From Spraguea lophii (lineage: Eukaryota; Microsporidia; Spragueidae), in assembly GCA_001887945.1 (NCBI GenBank), contig LDOQ01000029.1, positions 1-64,000 of the forward strand: 64,000 bases of DNA, in the 5' to 3' direction. A program made the translations under genes and the position numbers. Positions 33,509 through 43,731 of this stretch are shown here, piece after piece (position 1 is the stretch's first letter; each line of letters starts with the position of its first letter). Below the pieces are notes generated by a model. It searched no databases. It was not told where the DNA came from and worked only from the letters and a program-made list of their open reading frames with translations.

Positions 33509-33872
33509 ATATTTTATAATAATTTATAAATATTTAATGGTATTCTGGTTAATATCATTATTTTTGTATTGATTATTGTTCTTAAATTCTTTTATATTAA
33601 TGTTAAACCTATGATATTCAATTATTTTTTATTCCTTATATAGCTTGAAATAATTGTAATGTCACATTATGTCTCGTAAATATATTATAATTCAATGTTA
33701 TTATTTATTAACGACTATTGGTGTTTCAACTAAATTCAAGATAATATTATTGTCTATAAAAAAATTTATTACATTAAATTCAATTTATATTTAATTCTAC
33801 GACCATTTATAAAATATCCGATTTAAAAATTTTCCGTAGTAATAACAATAAAATTTTTTAACTCATTATTTA
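33509..33872. other. Convergent intergenic, nothing recognised
   Basis: 364 bp between the 3' ends of the propeller-like gene and CHK1. AT-rich with no motif identified beyond generic A/T runs. Confidence 0.5.
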
Positions 33873-35156
33873 CTAATAAAATATATCTTTTAATTTTTCT
33901 ACTAAAACATTGCTTAATATTTTAAATTCTATTCCATCGCCTTTCATTCTTTGAAACTGTATATATGCTTTTTCATTTAATTGTTGTATTATTATAGAAC
34001 CTTCTAATGTATTCCTATTACTGTCGATTGTAACAAACCTATGTACAAGTGTATCTTCTTCGATATTTTTTATTGTAGATGATATCTTTAAGGATGAAAG
34101 AATGTGTTCAATATTTGATGATATTAATTCAAGATTATCATGTAAATACACCCTTCTTGTTATATCTGTAGGATGTGAATAAAATATATTTGTTAATTTA
34201 GATTTTACTTTTTTATGTCCCAATTTGTCATCTTGGTTTATTATCTGTATAGGTTGTGAAAATGGTTTTATTTCTATTTTAGTGTAATTTTTAAGATTAT
34301 ACATTAAAACATCGTTGTTTACTATTTTATTGTTCTTTATAAATTTATTTGTGGAATTATTGTAATATTTAGAATTTTTTATATTTTTTATTGTTAATCT
34401 TTTATCAGGATTGTATTGCAATATCTGTTCTATAAGAGATAACATATTTTGATTAATGCGTGTAAATGGTGTATAGTTATGATATTTTAAAGAACAGAAT
34501 GTTTTATAGTCTTTATCTTTTGTTTGCGCTATTTTCCATGGATACGTACCAGTGGATAAAACTATTAATAAAATACCTATGGACCAAATATCTATTTGAT
34601 CTCCACGATATTTTTTACTGTTAGCTATTTCGGGTGCCATATACGGAATAGATCCTGCCGGCGTTGTTAATCGGCGATATTTTTTATTATGAATAAAAAG
34701 TGTGGATTGGCCGAAATCTGCTAATTTAAGAACACCATTGGCTGTAATTAGTATATTTTCGGGTTTAATATCTCTGTGACATATATTTTTTGAATGTAAA
34801 AATTCTACCGCTGATATTAACTGAATAAAATAAAAATGTAATATTTCAGCGTCTTTAACACCCAGATAAGGTGTTACTATTGAACACAAATCATATGGCG
34901 CATATTCTAAAACCAAATTATTTTGAAAAAAAGAATATAATTTAAGAATATGTATATTCTTTTCCAAAATTTTATCTTCTTCGATTTTACCTTGTGAAAG
35001 ATATTTATGTAATTTTATTTCTTTTTTTAATAGTTCAGTTTCCCTATCTAAATTAACAATTTTTATAGCATATGTATTACCGGATTTATATTTTGCTTTT
35101 TTTACTGTTGCTGTGGCACCAACAGAAATAGTACGTATAAATTTAAAATCATCCAT
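33873..35156 (-). CDS. CHK1: DNA-damage checkpoint kinase Chk1
   Basis: A 427-aa Ser/Thr kinase that would halt the cell cycle after replication stress. The kinase domain spans about residues 4-265: Lys32 in YAIKIV, Glu46, the catalytic CHRDIKPEN (HRD at 127-129), ADFGQ (DFG at 147-149), GSIPYMAPE, and DIWSIGILL. The P+1 and activation regions (STLFIHNKKYRRLTTPAGSIPYMAPEI) match the Chk1 pattern. The C-terminal ~90 residues fit the Chk1 KA1-like regulatory domain, including the diagnostic FQRMKGDGIEFKIL. The glycine loop is unusual (TISVGATATVKKA): only the middle Gly of GxGxxG is kept. The start is fixed by a CCC motif. It is divergent from the small gene at 35716. Confidence 0.92.
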   Translation of the reverse strand: MDDFKFIRTISVGATATVKKAKYKSGNTYAIKIVNLDRETELLKKEIKLHKYLSQGKIEEDKILEKNIHILKLYSFFQNNLVLEYAPYDLCSIVTPYLGVKDAEILHFYFIQLISAVEFLHSKNICHRDIKPENILITANGVLKLADFGQSTLFIHNKKYRRLTTPAGSIPYMAPEIANSKKYRGDQIDIWSIGILLIVLSTGTYPWKIAQTKDKDYKTFCSLKYHNYTPFTRINQNMLSLIEQILQYNPDKRLTIKNIKNSKYYNNSTNKFIKNNKIVNNDVLMYNLKNYTKIEIKPFSQPIQIINQDDKLGHKKVKSKLTNIFYSHPTDITRRVYLHDNLELISSNIEHILSSLKISSTIKNIEEDTLVHRFVTIDSNRNTLEGSIIIQQLNEKAYIQFQRMKGDGIEFKILSNVLVEKLKDIFY

Positions 35157-35703
35157 TGAGGGTGTTATATGAGGAACACATAAAATTTAGATGTTTTTTT
35201 TTAATTCGGAGGGAAATTTACAAAAAAGAAATAAAAAGAATGGAAATATAATTCCATAAAAAATTGAAGATGTCAATAATATTGAGTGACAAATAATTAA
35301 ATATATTTGGAAATATATTGTTTAAACTTATAAAAACAATAACAAAAATTTATACATTTTTTCAATGATATTTTTAATTCTTCTTTAGATACCATCAAAG
35401 GAATATTTATTGTTGTAAAATTTTTAGATGATAATAACATTAAAGATTTTAATAAAGGCATTAAAATAAATATAAACCCGATTGTATCTTCATTAAAGAG
35501 ATATTTTTAAAAACTAAAGATAAACATAAAATATTCAAAAAAATCGTCGTAAATATTGTATAAGGATATTCATTATAAAAAATAATAATTTTTCAGTCCT
35601 AAAAGAGATAAGTTCAGACAACCATTTAACATTAAAAAATATTGCATTTCTTGAAAATAACAAACTTTTTGCAATAAAAATTTTATTTAAAAACTTTAAA
35701 CTA
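35157..35703. other. Divergent intergenic, nothing recognised
   Basis: About 550 bp between CHK1 and the small plus-strand gene. No ORF of note; both ends carry CCC motifs. Confidence 0.5.
35160..35162 (-). promoter_or_regulatory. CCC start-site motif of CHK1
   Basis: Reads taacaCCCtcaATG on the minus strand, three bases before the start codon. Confidence 0.6.
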
Positions 35704-35707
35704 CCCC
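35704..35707 (+). promoter_or_regulatory. CCCC start-site motif of the 120-aa gene
   Basis: Reads actaCCCCagttacgtATG, eight bases before the ATG at 35716. Confidence 0.6.
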
Positions 35708-35715
35708 AGTTACGT

Positions 35716-36078
35716 ATGCTCCATAATCATATACCTGTAAAACTTCCCAGTCATTATTCAAAGTTAGATAATATTCTTTCAGCTATAATAGAACATTTAG
35801 AATTTATCTCTAATAGCTGTAAAGATTCTAATAATAATTTAAAAGATTATTCATTAGATGATTTTTATAATGATAGTAAAAGATTATTTGAACTTTTATT
35901 TGAGTTGAAAAATTATAAATGTGATATACGTATACCATATGAATTTTTTATGATAGACGATGTAGAATTATATTTAAATAAAATAAAAAGTGATATGGAA
36001 TCTAAAAAAGAAAATGAAAAAAATATAAAAAATAATTTTAAAACTATTTTAGATGAAATTATAAATAAAGAAATATAA
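35716..36078 (+). CDS. Small protein, possible Mediator subunit Med10
   Basis: A 120-aa, mostly helical, acidic protein. Its layout resembles Med10: an N-terminal helix pair with regularly spaced hydrophobics (LDNILSAIIEHLEFI, then FYNDSKRLFELLFEL), then an IP-x-E block (IRIPYEFFMIDDVELYL, about residues 77-93) that recalls the Med10 IPLE...ID signature, and a final amphipathic helix (NIKNNFKTILDEI). Yeast Med10 is about 157 aa. This identification is tentative because Med10 is poorly conserved and the Gly-x-x-P that normally follows is missing. A CCCC motif supports the start, so the gene itself is very likely real even though small. Confidence 0.7.
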   Translation: MLHNHIPVKLPSHYSKLDNILSAIIEHLEFISNSCKDSNNNLKDYSLDDFYNDSKRLFELLFELKNYKCDIRIPYEFFMIDDVELYLNKIKSDMESKKENEKNIKNNFKTILDEIINKEI

Positions 36079-36321
36079 ATATTAGTAATTTAATTTAAAA
36101 AATAGTTTTTTTGTTACAAGAAATATAATCTATAGAAAATATTTATATTAATTTTTCAAAAAAACATAAAAAATATTTTCAAATATATGTTAAAATAAAA
36201 TATAATTAAGTTTTAATCCATTATTTTATGATATTTAAACATATATTATATTATATGGTATCTTTATTAATAAATATATTGTTCTTATAATTGTTCTTTT
36301 TTATATAAACCCATTTTTCAA

Positions 36322-36760
36322 AGCCTATTTGGTCTGGTAGTTGTGGAATGATAACCAAATCCTAAGTTTAACAAGTTTGAATCTTTTGCTCTGAAGGATT
36401 TTTTTAAAAAAAGGTAGAAAAGAGAGGTTGTTGAATGTGGAAGGTCTGATAGCATATCTTTATTATGTCTTATATAACTGACCTATTACAGATTAAAGTA
36501 GTGTTCAACTGGTGTAATTGCAATCCCAATATTGGTTTATGATTTGGCTATTATTTTACCAAAAACGAGATTAAAAACTTCATTAATGATGATTGCATCA
36601 TATGTAAAATTCTAATGTTCTGAAGCATGGAGGAATATGAGATTAATGTATATCTACAACGGGTCAGTTAATGCAAGTTTAAATATGCTATAAGAACCTA
36701 AGATCATGAACAGCCGTAACTTTGTGTTCTTAAATCTCGGATTGATTTGTAGCGGCGGAC
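36322..36760 (+). mobile_element. SINE copy C (old, diverged)
   Basis: From 36322 the sequence follows the SINE head and body in order: agcctatttggtctggtag then gataaccaaatcctaag, ggttgttgaatgtgg, ttaaagtagtgttcaactgg, tgtaattgcaatccc and gagattaatgtatatct. The B-box region is decayed (agtttgaatcttttgctct). The 3' end fades near 36700-36760. About 70% similar by eye; no target duplication recognised. Confidence 0.7.
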
Positions 36761-37013
36761 ATTACAGTAGTTTCACCAAGTTTATTTTATTTTAATGCTT
36801 CAAACTGTTAAGATTTTCCTTATGATGCATCTCATTATCCTTCCGATTTTATAATAATATTTTTATTATTTCATAATATAACATTATTTGAATTAATAAT
36901 CAATATTACGACTTTTCAAAGATCTAATCAAATATTATTTTAATCAACAACAATGTGTACAAACACGTAATGGTATGATATTATTATCAAATCAATTTTA
37001 TATTCACTAAGGC

Positions 37014-37085
37014 TTGAACCTGAGACTGCTAGATATTTTTTCAATTTTTGATAACCATTAAACCACAAGTGCCTATATGAGATAA
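37014..37085 (-). other. tRNA-like sequence (decayed tRNA or SINE head)
   Basis: On the minus strand, TGTGGTTTAATGGTTATC contains the A-box TGGTTTAATGG, and CTCAGGTTCAAGCCT contains a B-box-like GGTTCAAGCC about 44 bases later. The acceptor arms do not pair, and the T-stem has two weak pairs. No SINE body follows. It could be a tRNA pseudogene. Confidence 0.4.
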
Positions 37086-37532
37086 AAGAAATTTATAAAA
37101 ATCACTGTTAAGTAATTGCTTTTTAAAGAAGTAAGAAAACACAATTTCTGTTTTTAATTAATTATATAAATATTGAATCATACCAACAATTTAGAACCCA
37201 TAAAAATTCCTGAAAAAAATATAAATATTATTTTTTTTCAAATTCATTTATTGATTTTTAAGTATTACCTGAAAAACATTAATAATGATTTTATAAATAA
37301 AATATTATGAAAAATTATGGTTTAAACAACGAGAAAACTTACAAAATCGGAAAATAATTTCAATATCACTTTATAATGCAATATATCTAGAAATTTTAAC
37401 TATTTTTAATATTAATTGCTTTGTAATATTTTTCAATATATATATTTATTTGATTTGATTTGACATTTCTGTATAATAAATATTTGATTTTTTTATAATT
37501 TCAAATTTCTTGGTTTAAAATAAAATAAGAGA

Positions 37533-37535
37533 CCC
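37533..37535 (+). promoter_or_regulatory. CCC start-site motif of the GATA gene
   Basis: Reads agagaCCCtaaaataATG, seven bases before the ATG at 37543. Confidence 0.6.
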
Positions 37536-37542
37536 TAAAATA

Positions 37543-38094
37543 ATGCCAAAAGTAAAAGCCAGAGAAAAGAAGTTGGAAAATAATGATGAATTATTAAAAT
37601 TATTTCATGGGGCTTTATTGCTCAACCACTTTAAATTGAAAATTTCATCACAAAAAATATTTGAACTGGAAAATGAAAAAAATACAAATTCATATAGCCG
37701 GTTTTTTATTTCGATGAACCATAAGAATAAATTAAAGTATGGTCCGGATTTTAAATGTTATGATTTTTGCTGCAATGAAAAAGCGTTTTTAAGTATGCTT
37801 TGCAATTATAACTTTAACTTAACAGAACAGGTCAAAGAAGACAACATTTCAAATATTAATGAAGATAATTTAAAGATAAATAACGTCTCATCAAGTAATG
37901 AAATACATAAAATTCCGAATAAAAAAATAAAGATGGACACTTTAAAATCAAAACCACATATAATAAGTAAGGAAAGAACGAAAGAGACAAAAAAAACGTG
38001 TACTGTATGTAACCGTACAAAAACTTCGATATGGTCAAAATATAAAGGAAAAAGAGTATGTAATCCTTGCAAAAAATATTTTATGGATTTATAG
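37543..38094 (+). CDS. GATA-type zinc-finger protein
   Basis: A 183-aa protein with one C-terminal zinc finger at about residues 151-178: CTVCNRTKTSIWSKYKGKRV followed by CNPCKKYF. It keeps the GATA signature (TKTS/P-x-W, Gly-Lys, C-N-x-C), but the loop between the Cys pairs is 16 residues rather than the usual 17-18. The finger is followed almost at once by the stop, so the basic tail is minimal. The N-terminal half (about 10-90) has a folded look with two CxxC-free Cys residues and no recognised domain. It is presumably a transcription factor binding GATA-like sites in the nucleus. The start is fixed by the CCC motif. Confidence 0.82.
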   Translation: MPKVKAREKKLENNDELLKLFHGALLLNHFKLKISSQKIFELENEKNTNSYSRFFISMNHKNKLKYGPDFKCYDFCCNEKAFLSMLCNYNFNLTEQVKEDNISNINEDNLKINNVSSSNEIHKIPNKKIKMDTLKSKPHIISKERTKETKKTCTVCNRTKTSIWSKYKGKRVCNPCKKYFMDL

Positions 38095-38544
38095 AATTAT
38101 AAAAAATTTTATTGGCTATTTTGGTATTGATATATAATAATAAAACTTTTGCAATTACATGATAATAGGTTTCTTTTCTTCTGATGGAAACACAAAAATT
38201 AAGATTATTATATATTTGGTATTTTGGGAATTAAATATTTTTTACAAAGTTAATTTAAAATTTTCAGATAGATTCAAAGAATACAAAAACTTTTATTTTA
38301 TAAAATTATAATAATCAAACGTCTTTGTGATTTTTCAATCTTTAATCAATATTTACAATAGCCTTTAAATATAAATATGCATTTACATATTCGAATTATA
38401 TATAACCAGATTTGTAATAATGAATATTGTAATATACCGAATGAAAGAATTTAAAATAAATATTTTTTTCTCAATAAACTTGCATTTTATTTAATTCCTA
38501 TAACTTGACCATGTGTTAAATAACAGATCGGAATGATTTTGTTA

Positions 38545-38924
38545 GAATAAAAGGTAGAAGAAAAAAGATTATTGAGTGGATGAAAGTCGATAACGTAGAA
38601 TTAGTTATGTTTTATACAATGCCCCATTACTCGATTAAAGCAATGTTTAGCTGATGTTGTTGTAATTCTTATATTATTTTGTGACTCGGTTAACAGTATG
38701 ATAAGAAAGAGATTTGAAATCTCTAAAAAACTGGGAGGTATGATTGCCTGTACTATACGCAAAATCCCGACGCTTCAGAGCATAAGGTAAGATAAAATCA
38801 ATGTATATCTATAACGAAACCAATTATTACAAGTTTAATATGCTTTAGGAATCGAAGGTCATAGACCACAATAGACCACGATCAGTCGGGAAATTTCTAT
38901 AAATAAAAGTTTCATTTTTAAAAA
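38545..38924 (+). mobile_element. SINE copy D (headless, diverged)
   Basis: Matches the SINE body and tail: attgagtggatga, ctcgattaaagcaatgtttag, tgtgactcggttaac, cttcagagcataaggtaaga, aatgtatatctataacgaaa, caagtttaatatg, atagaccac and the end aaataaaagtttcattttta followed by A-rich sequence. The tRNA-like head is not recognisable. It is better preserved than copy C in the 3' third. Confidence 0.8.
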
Positions 38925-39338
38925 ATTATCGATTTTATATGGTTAATAAAAACATAAAAGATATAAAAGGCTATTTAATCCTATTCTTTTTTTTATACAT
39001 GCTTTTTAAATTTCCATTTCGACTAATTATATTCATTATTGCGAATCGACTATAATTAAAAATCATAAGTAAACTTGTTTTAATAGTAATTAAAATTTTA
39101 AATGGATATCATATTTTATTTTATTATAACATAACTATTAAATACATGTCCAACATTTACATTTAAATTTTTGAAATAACATTTATATTATATTATTTAT
39201 AATTTAAAATTGTTTTATATCTAAAGCCACTAAATAACACGTCATTCTATTTATTTTGATTTTCTAAAACAATCAAAATTTTTCTAACGATTTATAAAAC
39301 ATAAATATTTGTTTGAAACGAAAAAATTCTTTATAAAT

Positions 39339-40415
39339 ATGTCTTACAAATATACACATTATCTCAATGATTTTGAATTTAAAAGAGATTATAAACTTTC
39401 AGAAGAAATAATCTTAGAATATAAAAGAATAAAATCAAATATAAAAAATATAGAATATATGATAATAAATTATGATAATTCTAAAAAAAGATATAAAAAT
39501 GCATATAAAATAATAGAGAGTTTATATAATTGTGTAGATAAGATAGATAAATATATGACTACATTAATAGATGAATTATTTAATTATAACGGAAAACTTA
39601 AAACAGATAAAAATAGAATTAAACATAAAAAATCTAAAATAAATGAATATAACGAAGAAAGTAATAAATCTAATATAAATGTATTTGAAAATTTACATAG
39701 AAAAAAACATTTGTTTATTATTTTAAACAAACTCTTTAAACTCATATACATTCTAGATAATTTTAAAACTATAAACATTAAAATACTTACTAATTTCTCA
39801 GTGTATAAAAATAAACTAATAGATAAAATTATCATAAAAAAATATAATATTAACAAAATTTCTAAAAAAGATGGAAGTCAATATTGTTCTGAAATAAATA
39901 AAATATACAGAGATTATTTCAATTCAAATGATTACCTATATTCATATATTCATAAACTTACAATATTTGCATCTACTGCATTACCTATGGCATATCTCTT
40001 CATATCATATTTTTACATAGATAATATTATAGACAATAGCAGTTATTGTAGTTATAACAGTATTAAAGAAAGAAACAGAATATATATTGATGAAAATAAA
40101 AAAGAGTTTATATACCAGATAATAAATATTTGTATTAAATATGAATCTAAACAATATACAAAATATAATAAAAATAAAATAAATGATTTTAAATATAAAG
40201 CTAAGAAAGAAGATAAAAAGAAATATAAAAATATAAATAATGATGATAAAATAAAAGATAATGATAATGATACTCATATGAATTTTAAATACATAAAATT
40301 ATATTTTCTATCATTATTTAGTAGATTTTATTCTAACGAATGTTTTGTAGATAATATAAATACGATGGATAAGCATTTAATAAAATATTATCTGAATATA
40401 TTAGAAATAAAATAA
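39339..40415 (+). CDS. Lys/Asn/Tyr-rich protein of unknown function
   Basis: A 358-aa protein with no recognised family. The open frame reaches 39309 but that codon is TTG; the first ATG is 39339 (MSYKYTHYLND). There is no CCC motif upstream. The N-terminal two-thirds is likely helical and charged, with possible coiled-coil segments (residues about 20-90). A moderately hydrophobic stretch (LTIFASTALPMAYLFISYFYIDNIID, about 204-230) could be a membrane segment. The last quarter holds a Lys/Asp/Asn-rich run and then a conserved-looking end (FLSLFSRFYSNECFVDNI). Very high Lys/Asn content reflects base composition. A real gene is probable from length alone. Confidence 0.65.
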   Translation: MSYKYTHYLNDFEFKRDYKLSEEIILEYKRIKSNIKNIEYMIINYDNSKKRYKNAYKIIESLYNCVDKIDKYMTTLIDELFNYNGKLKTDKNRIKHKKSKINEYNEESNKSNINVFENLHRKKHLFIILNKLFKLIYILDNFKTINIKILTNFSVYKNKLIDKIIIKKYNINKISKKDGSQYCSEINKIYRDYFNSNDYLYSYIHKLTIFASTALPMAYLFISYFYIDNIIDNSSYCSYNSIKERNRIYIDENKKEFIYQIINICIKYESKQYTKYNKNKINDFKYKAKKEDKKKYKNINNDDKIKDNDNDTHMNFKYIKLYFLSLFSRFYSNECFVDNINTMDKHLIKYYLNILEIK

Positions 40416-40782
40416 ATAATTTACATTATAAAAATATATTTGTGTAATTTAGATTGTTTATAAAAGAATGTTAATGAGAAAATATTACTTAAAAGAAAAA
40501 AACAGTAAACTTTTTAATAATTAAAATATTATTTTATTATAAAAAAGAAATAAAATAATACCATTTTTAAAAAAGAATAAAATATAATTTACTTAAATCA
40601 GTGGTAATGCTTTAATTAATAATATTAACATAAAATAATTGCCCTCTTTGCTAAAAAACCAAAAAAAATATTATCTTGAAAATGTTACAAGATTTAAATC
40701 TATTTAAATTTACAGTTTAAAAGATTCACATATATAAAATATTATTTTGATTTATTAGTTTTATAAAATATTCATATAGTTA

Positions 40783-40785
40783 CCC
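40783..40785 (+). promoter_or_regulatory. CCC motif upstream of YKT6
   Basis: Reads agttaCCCttaac, 17 bases before the ATG at 40803, somewhat further than in the other genes. Confidence 0.45.
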
Positions 40786-40802
40786 TTAACAATATATTAT
40801 AA

Positions 40803-41444
40803 ATGATTTATTCTTTTCATATCGTAGAAATATCATCACTTAACATATTACATTCATTATACGATTTATCATCGTTTTCTATCTTCAAACGTTCTACATA
40901 TGAGAGTATGTTGGTTTTTATAGTAAAAAAGATAGCACAGAATGCAGAGGCAGAGATAACACTTGCTGAACAGGAATTAGGAGATAAAATGTATAAATTT
41001 TATATTTATAAAAATACTGTGGATAATATAGTAATTGTATATTGTACAGATACAGAATATACGTCATCTGTGGCATTCCAAATATTTCAAGAATTGCAGG
41101 AATTCTATGATAAAGAGAAAAAAATACATGATGAAAAGGGAGATCAGATAGATAATAAATCTAAAGATAAAAATAATACTAATAGACCTTATGATAAAGA
41201 TAGTATGAAGAGTATGAAATATATGTTTAGTAAGTATGCGAATCCAAAGGATTTTGATGAAATAACTTTGGTTCAAAAGGAATTAGATGAAACAAAAGCT
41301 ATTCTAGCAGAATCTTTAGAATCTTTAGTAAGCAGAGGTGAAAGAGTAGAGGGTTTAAATATCATGGCAGAACAAATGCAACAAAAGGCTAATAGCTTGT
41401 TTAAGACTGCGAAGGATAAAAATAAATGCTGTAGATTTTTTTAA
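40803..41444 (+). CDS. YKT6: R-SNARE Ykt6
   Basis: A 213-aa SNARE that drives fusion of Golgi, endosomal and vacuolar membranes. Residues about 1-110 form a longin domain (MIYSFHIVEISSLNIL at its start, IVYCTDTEYTSSVAFQIFQELQEFY near its end). Residues about 148-206 form the SNARE helix with the central zero-layer Arg in LESLVSRGERVEGL (about residue 178). There is no transmembrane segment. The protein ends CCRFF, so a CaaX-type double-Cys tail is likely prenylated and palmitoylated, as in Ykt6. A charged insert of about 30 residues (about 105-140) lies between longin and SNARE. The length is close to yeast Ykt6 (200 aa). Confidence 0.93.
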   Translation: MIYSFHIVEISSLNILHSLYDLSSFSIFKRSTYESMLVFIVKKIAQNAEAEITLAEQELGDKMYKFYIYKNTVDNIVIVYCTDTEYTSSVAFQIFQELQEFYDKEKKIHDEKGDQIDNKSKDKNNTNRPYDKDSMKSMKYMFSKYANPKDFDEITLVQKELDETKAILAESLESLVSRGERVEGLNIMAEQMQQKANSLFKTAKDKNKCCRFF

Positions 41445-41799
41445 AAGCCAAATATAGAACTCTGTTAGTAAAAATGATTAATATTTGAGGATAAAATATT
41501 TCTATCAAATATAATAACACTGTGCATACTAAAAATAATAGAATAATAAAAATTATTTTTTTATAAAGAAGTAAAATATTTAAATAAAATCTTAATCTTT
41601 CTAATTTTTTTAAAGTATTTGAATTTATTATATAAAACTATTGGAATAAATATAAAAATTTGTTTTTTATAATATTCTAGGTTGACAGGAATATTATAAT
41701 ATCTTTAAAATAGAATTGTCGGTAAACGATTGTTTTATTTTTCAAAAAAGATATATAAAAGAGACCCTTATGATAAAAACTAAAGTTATTAATGATCGG

Positions 41800-42630
41800 A
41801 TTTAATCTCATCAATGAGCAAACCACAAAACCTTCTTACCTATTTAGTAAATTTTGTATCTTAGAAAAATTCCGAACGGTGTTATATATGTAAAAAGATA
41901 TTAAAATTAACAATTAATAAAGACATAAACAAATGGTTATGAAAGTGTACTAATTCAGATTCACAAATATTTCATTTTCTATCAGAAAGAAATCATTAGT
42001 GTATGGTTTAAAGACACTTTTATCAAAAATTTTATTGATAATTTACGATATTTCAAAAAAAAAAAGGAAAAAAAGAAATTTTTGGAGAAAACAGTATTTC
42101 TAATACTACTTATGGAAATATTATGGAATAAAATAAAATATCTACCCAAAAAAAGAATACGAGGAAAAGAATTAATAATTAAGGTAGATGAAACTTACCT
42201 ATAAGAAGAAAATATAATAGCGATGGAATAACAAAAAAATAATGGTGTGTTGGAGGAGTATATAGAAAGATAAAAGAATGTTTTTTGAAATAACTATTAA
42301 AAAAATACATTAAAACTTAAAAAAATTGTATTTCGCAATATAAAAAAAAGGAATATACATTATTTCTGATCGTGGAAAGGGTATAATTCATTGACTGAAA
42401 TGAATTTTATTCATTACCGCGTGAATCACTCCCGGAATTTTGTGGATTCAAATAATCTTGTAATACACACACAAAATATAAAGAATAAATGGAAACATGT
42501 GAAACTTTTTTTAAAAATAAGAGGATCTAATAGGAATAAAAATATAAAAAATTATACAAGAGAATATTTTTATTTATATAATAAAAAATACTCGTTTTCT
42601 GTATTATTGGATTTATTAAAGATTATCTAA
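41800..42630 (+). pseudogene. Merlin transposase remnant
   Basis: Plus-strand traces in several frames: a Cys-rich start (ERCYICKKILKLTINKDINKW, about 41875-41940), a block around KVDETYL near 42180-42200 at the first catalytic site, GIYIISDRGKGI near 42350-42385, and then an 80-codon open frame from 42391 with YRVNHSRNFVDSNNLVIHTQ and IKNKWKHVKLFLKIRGSN, the third catalytic region (Glu replaced by Lys). At least four frame breaks. Related to the Merlin element at 17-18 kb. Confidence 0.75.
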
Positions 42631-42879
42631 TGAATTTATTTTCTTTTAAAACTATTCCTTTATACACCTTTTTTGAAAGTGAAAACGTTTTTTTACCAAG
42701 AAAACTTTAACATCTGACACAATATTCTATATGAAAAAAATATATATTTAAATGTTCTTTAATTATTTTATAAAGAAGAATTATAAACAATAACACCAAG
42801 AATAATATAAAAAAACCTTCAAAGATATCTATATTATCTTTTTTAAAACTTTTTAAATCAATTATCCAAAAAAATGATA

Positions 42880-43240
42880 ACAAATTGGGGAGTCAAGTCA
42901 ATATATAGAAATTAACGAGTCGTCAATAATAAACAAAAGGTTAATAATAGCCGAATTACTAAATAAATATGGAATGGAATGTTTTTAGAACGATAAAGTA
43001 TATGTTTTTCTAAAAGTAACAAGAAGAAACAAAGCTATTTTAAATGAAAAAATAGAAAAAATGGATCTTTAATAATATAAGGCTGTTGGAAAGGATATTG
43101 TGATATCAAAAATAAAAGATTTAGGCATCATAAAATACATCATTTTAAAATTTTTGTAGATTCAAAAAATAAGATAATTCAACATGAAACATTAAAAACA
43201 ATATGAGATATTCTTAAAAAACTTTATTGAATTTAAAAGA
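42880..43240 (+). pseudogene. Second Merlin remnant, tandem to the first
   Basis: The trace GCWKGYCDIKNKRFRHHKIHHF (about 43082-43150) and then FVDSKNKIIQHETLKTI (43155-43205) corresponds to the second and third catalytic blocks of Merlin transposases in this window. A decayed first block lies upstream near 42900-42950 (EINESSIINKRLIIAELLN). It lies in the same orientation as the copy just before it. Confidence 0.6.
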
Positions 43241-43731
43241 AAATATTTCAAATAATATATTAATACTTTCATAAATTTACATTTAAATAAAACACTCATA
43301 AACTTTTTGAAAATTTATAAAATATAATTACCATTTTATTCAAATTCAAACAACTTTGTTTTAAGTATATTTTCGTCTTTTATTTGTTTTTCAATAGGTA
43401 CCAACTTTCATTTTTGGCTAATTTTAATAAGACTCTTTTTTTGAATATTCTATTTTTATATTTTTTGTGGCTTTAAAACTATTACTTGTTTAGAATAGAA
43501 TATTTCCATATTTTACAAATTAGAAAAATATTTATCTTTTTTATAATTTTGTTGTAATAAAATTATCTGTTTTTTAACGTTTTTTTGTCCACAAAATCTA
43601 GAAAATATAAAAAACTACTTCCATAAAAAATTTTATGAATATTAAATATTTTTCAAATAAACTATAATCAGAATATATAAAACTGATTAACCTTTTTTTA
43701 TTATATAAAAGGAAAAATTTTAAGAAACAAT
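43241..43731. other. Intergenic, nothing recognised
   Basis: About 490 bp of AT-rich sequence upstream of the 700-aa gene. No motif; the CCC element seen in other genes is absent near the ATG. Confidence 0.5.

Noticed and set aside
37014..37085. A functional tRNA gene
   Set aside because: Pol III boxes are present, but acceptor arms do not pair and the T-stem is weak; kept only as tRNA-like.
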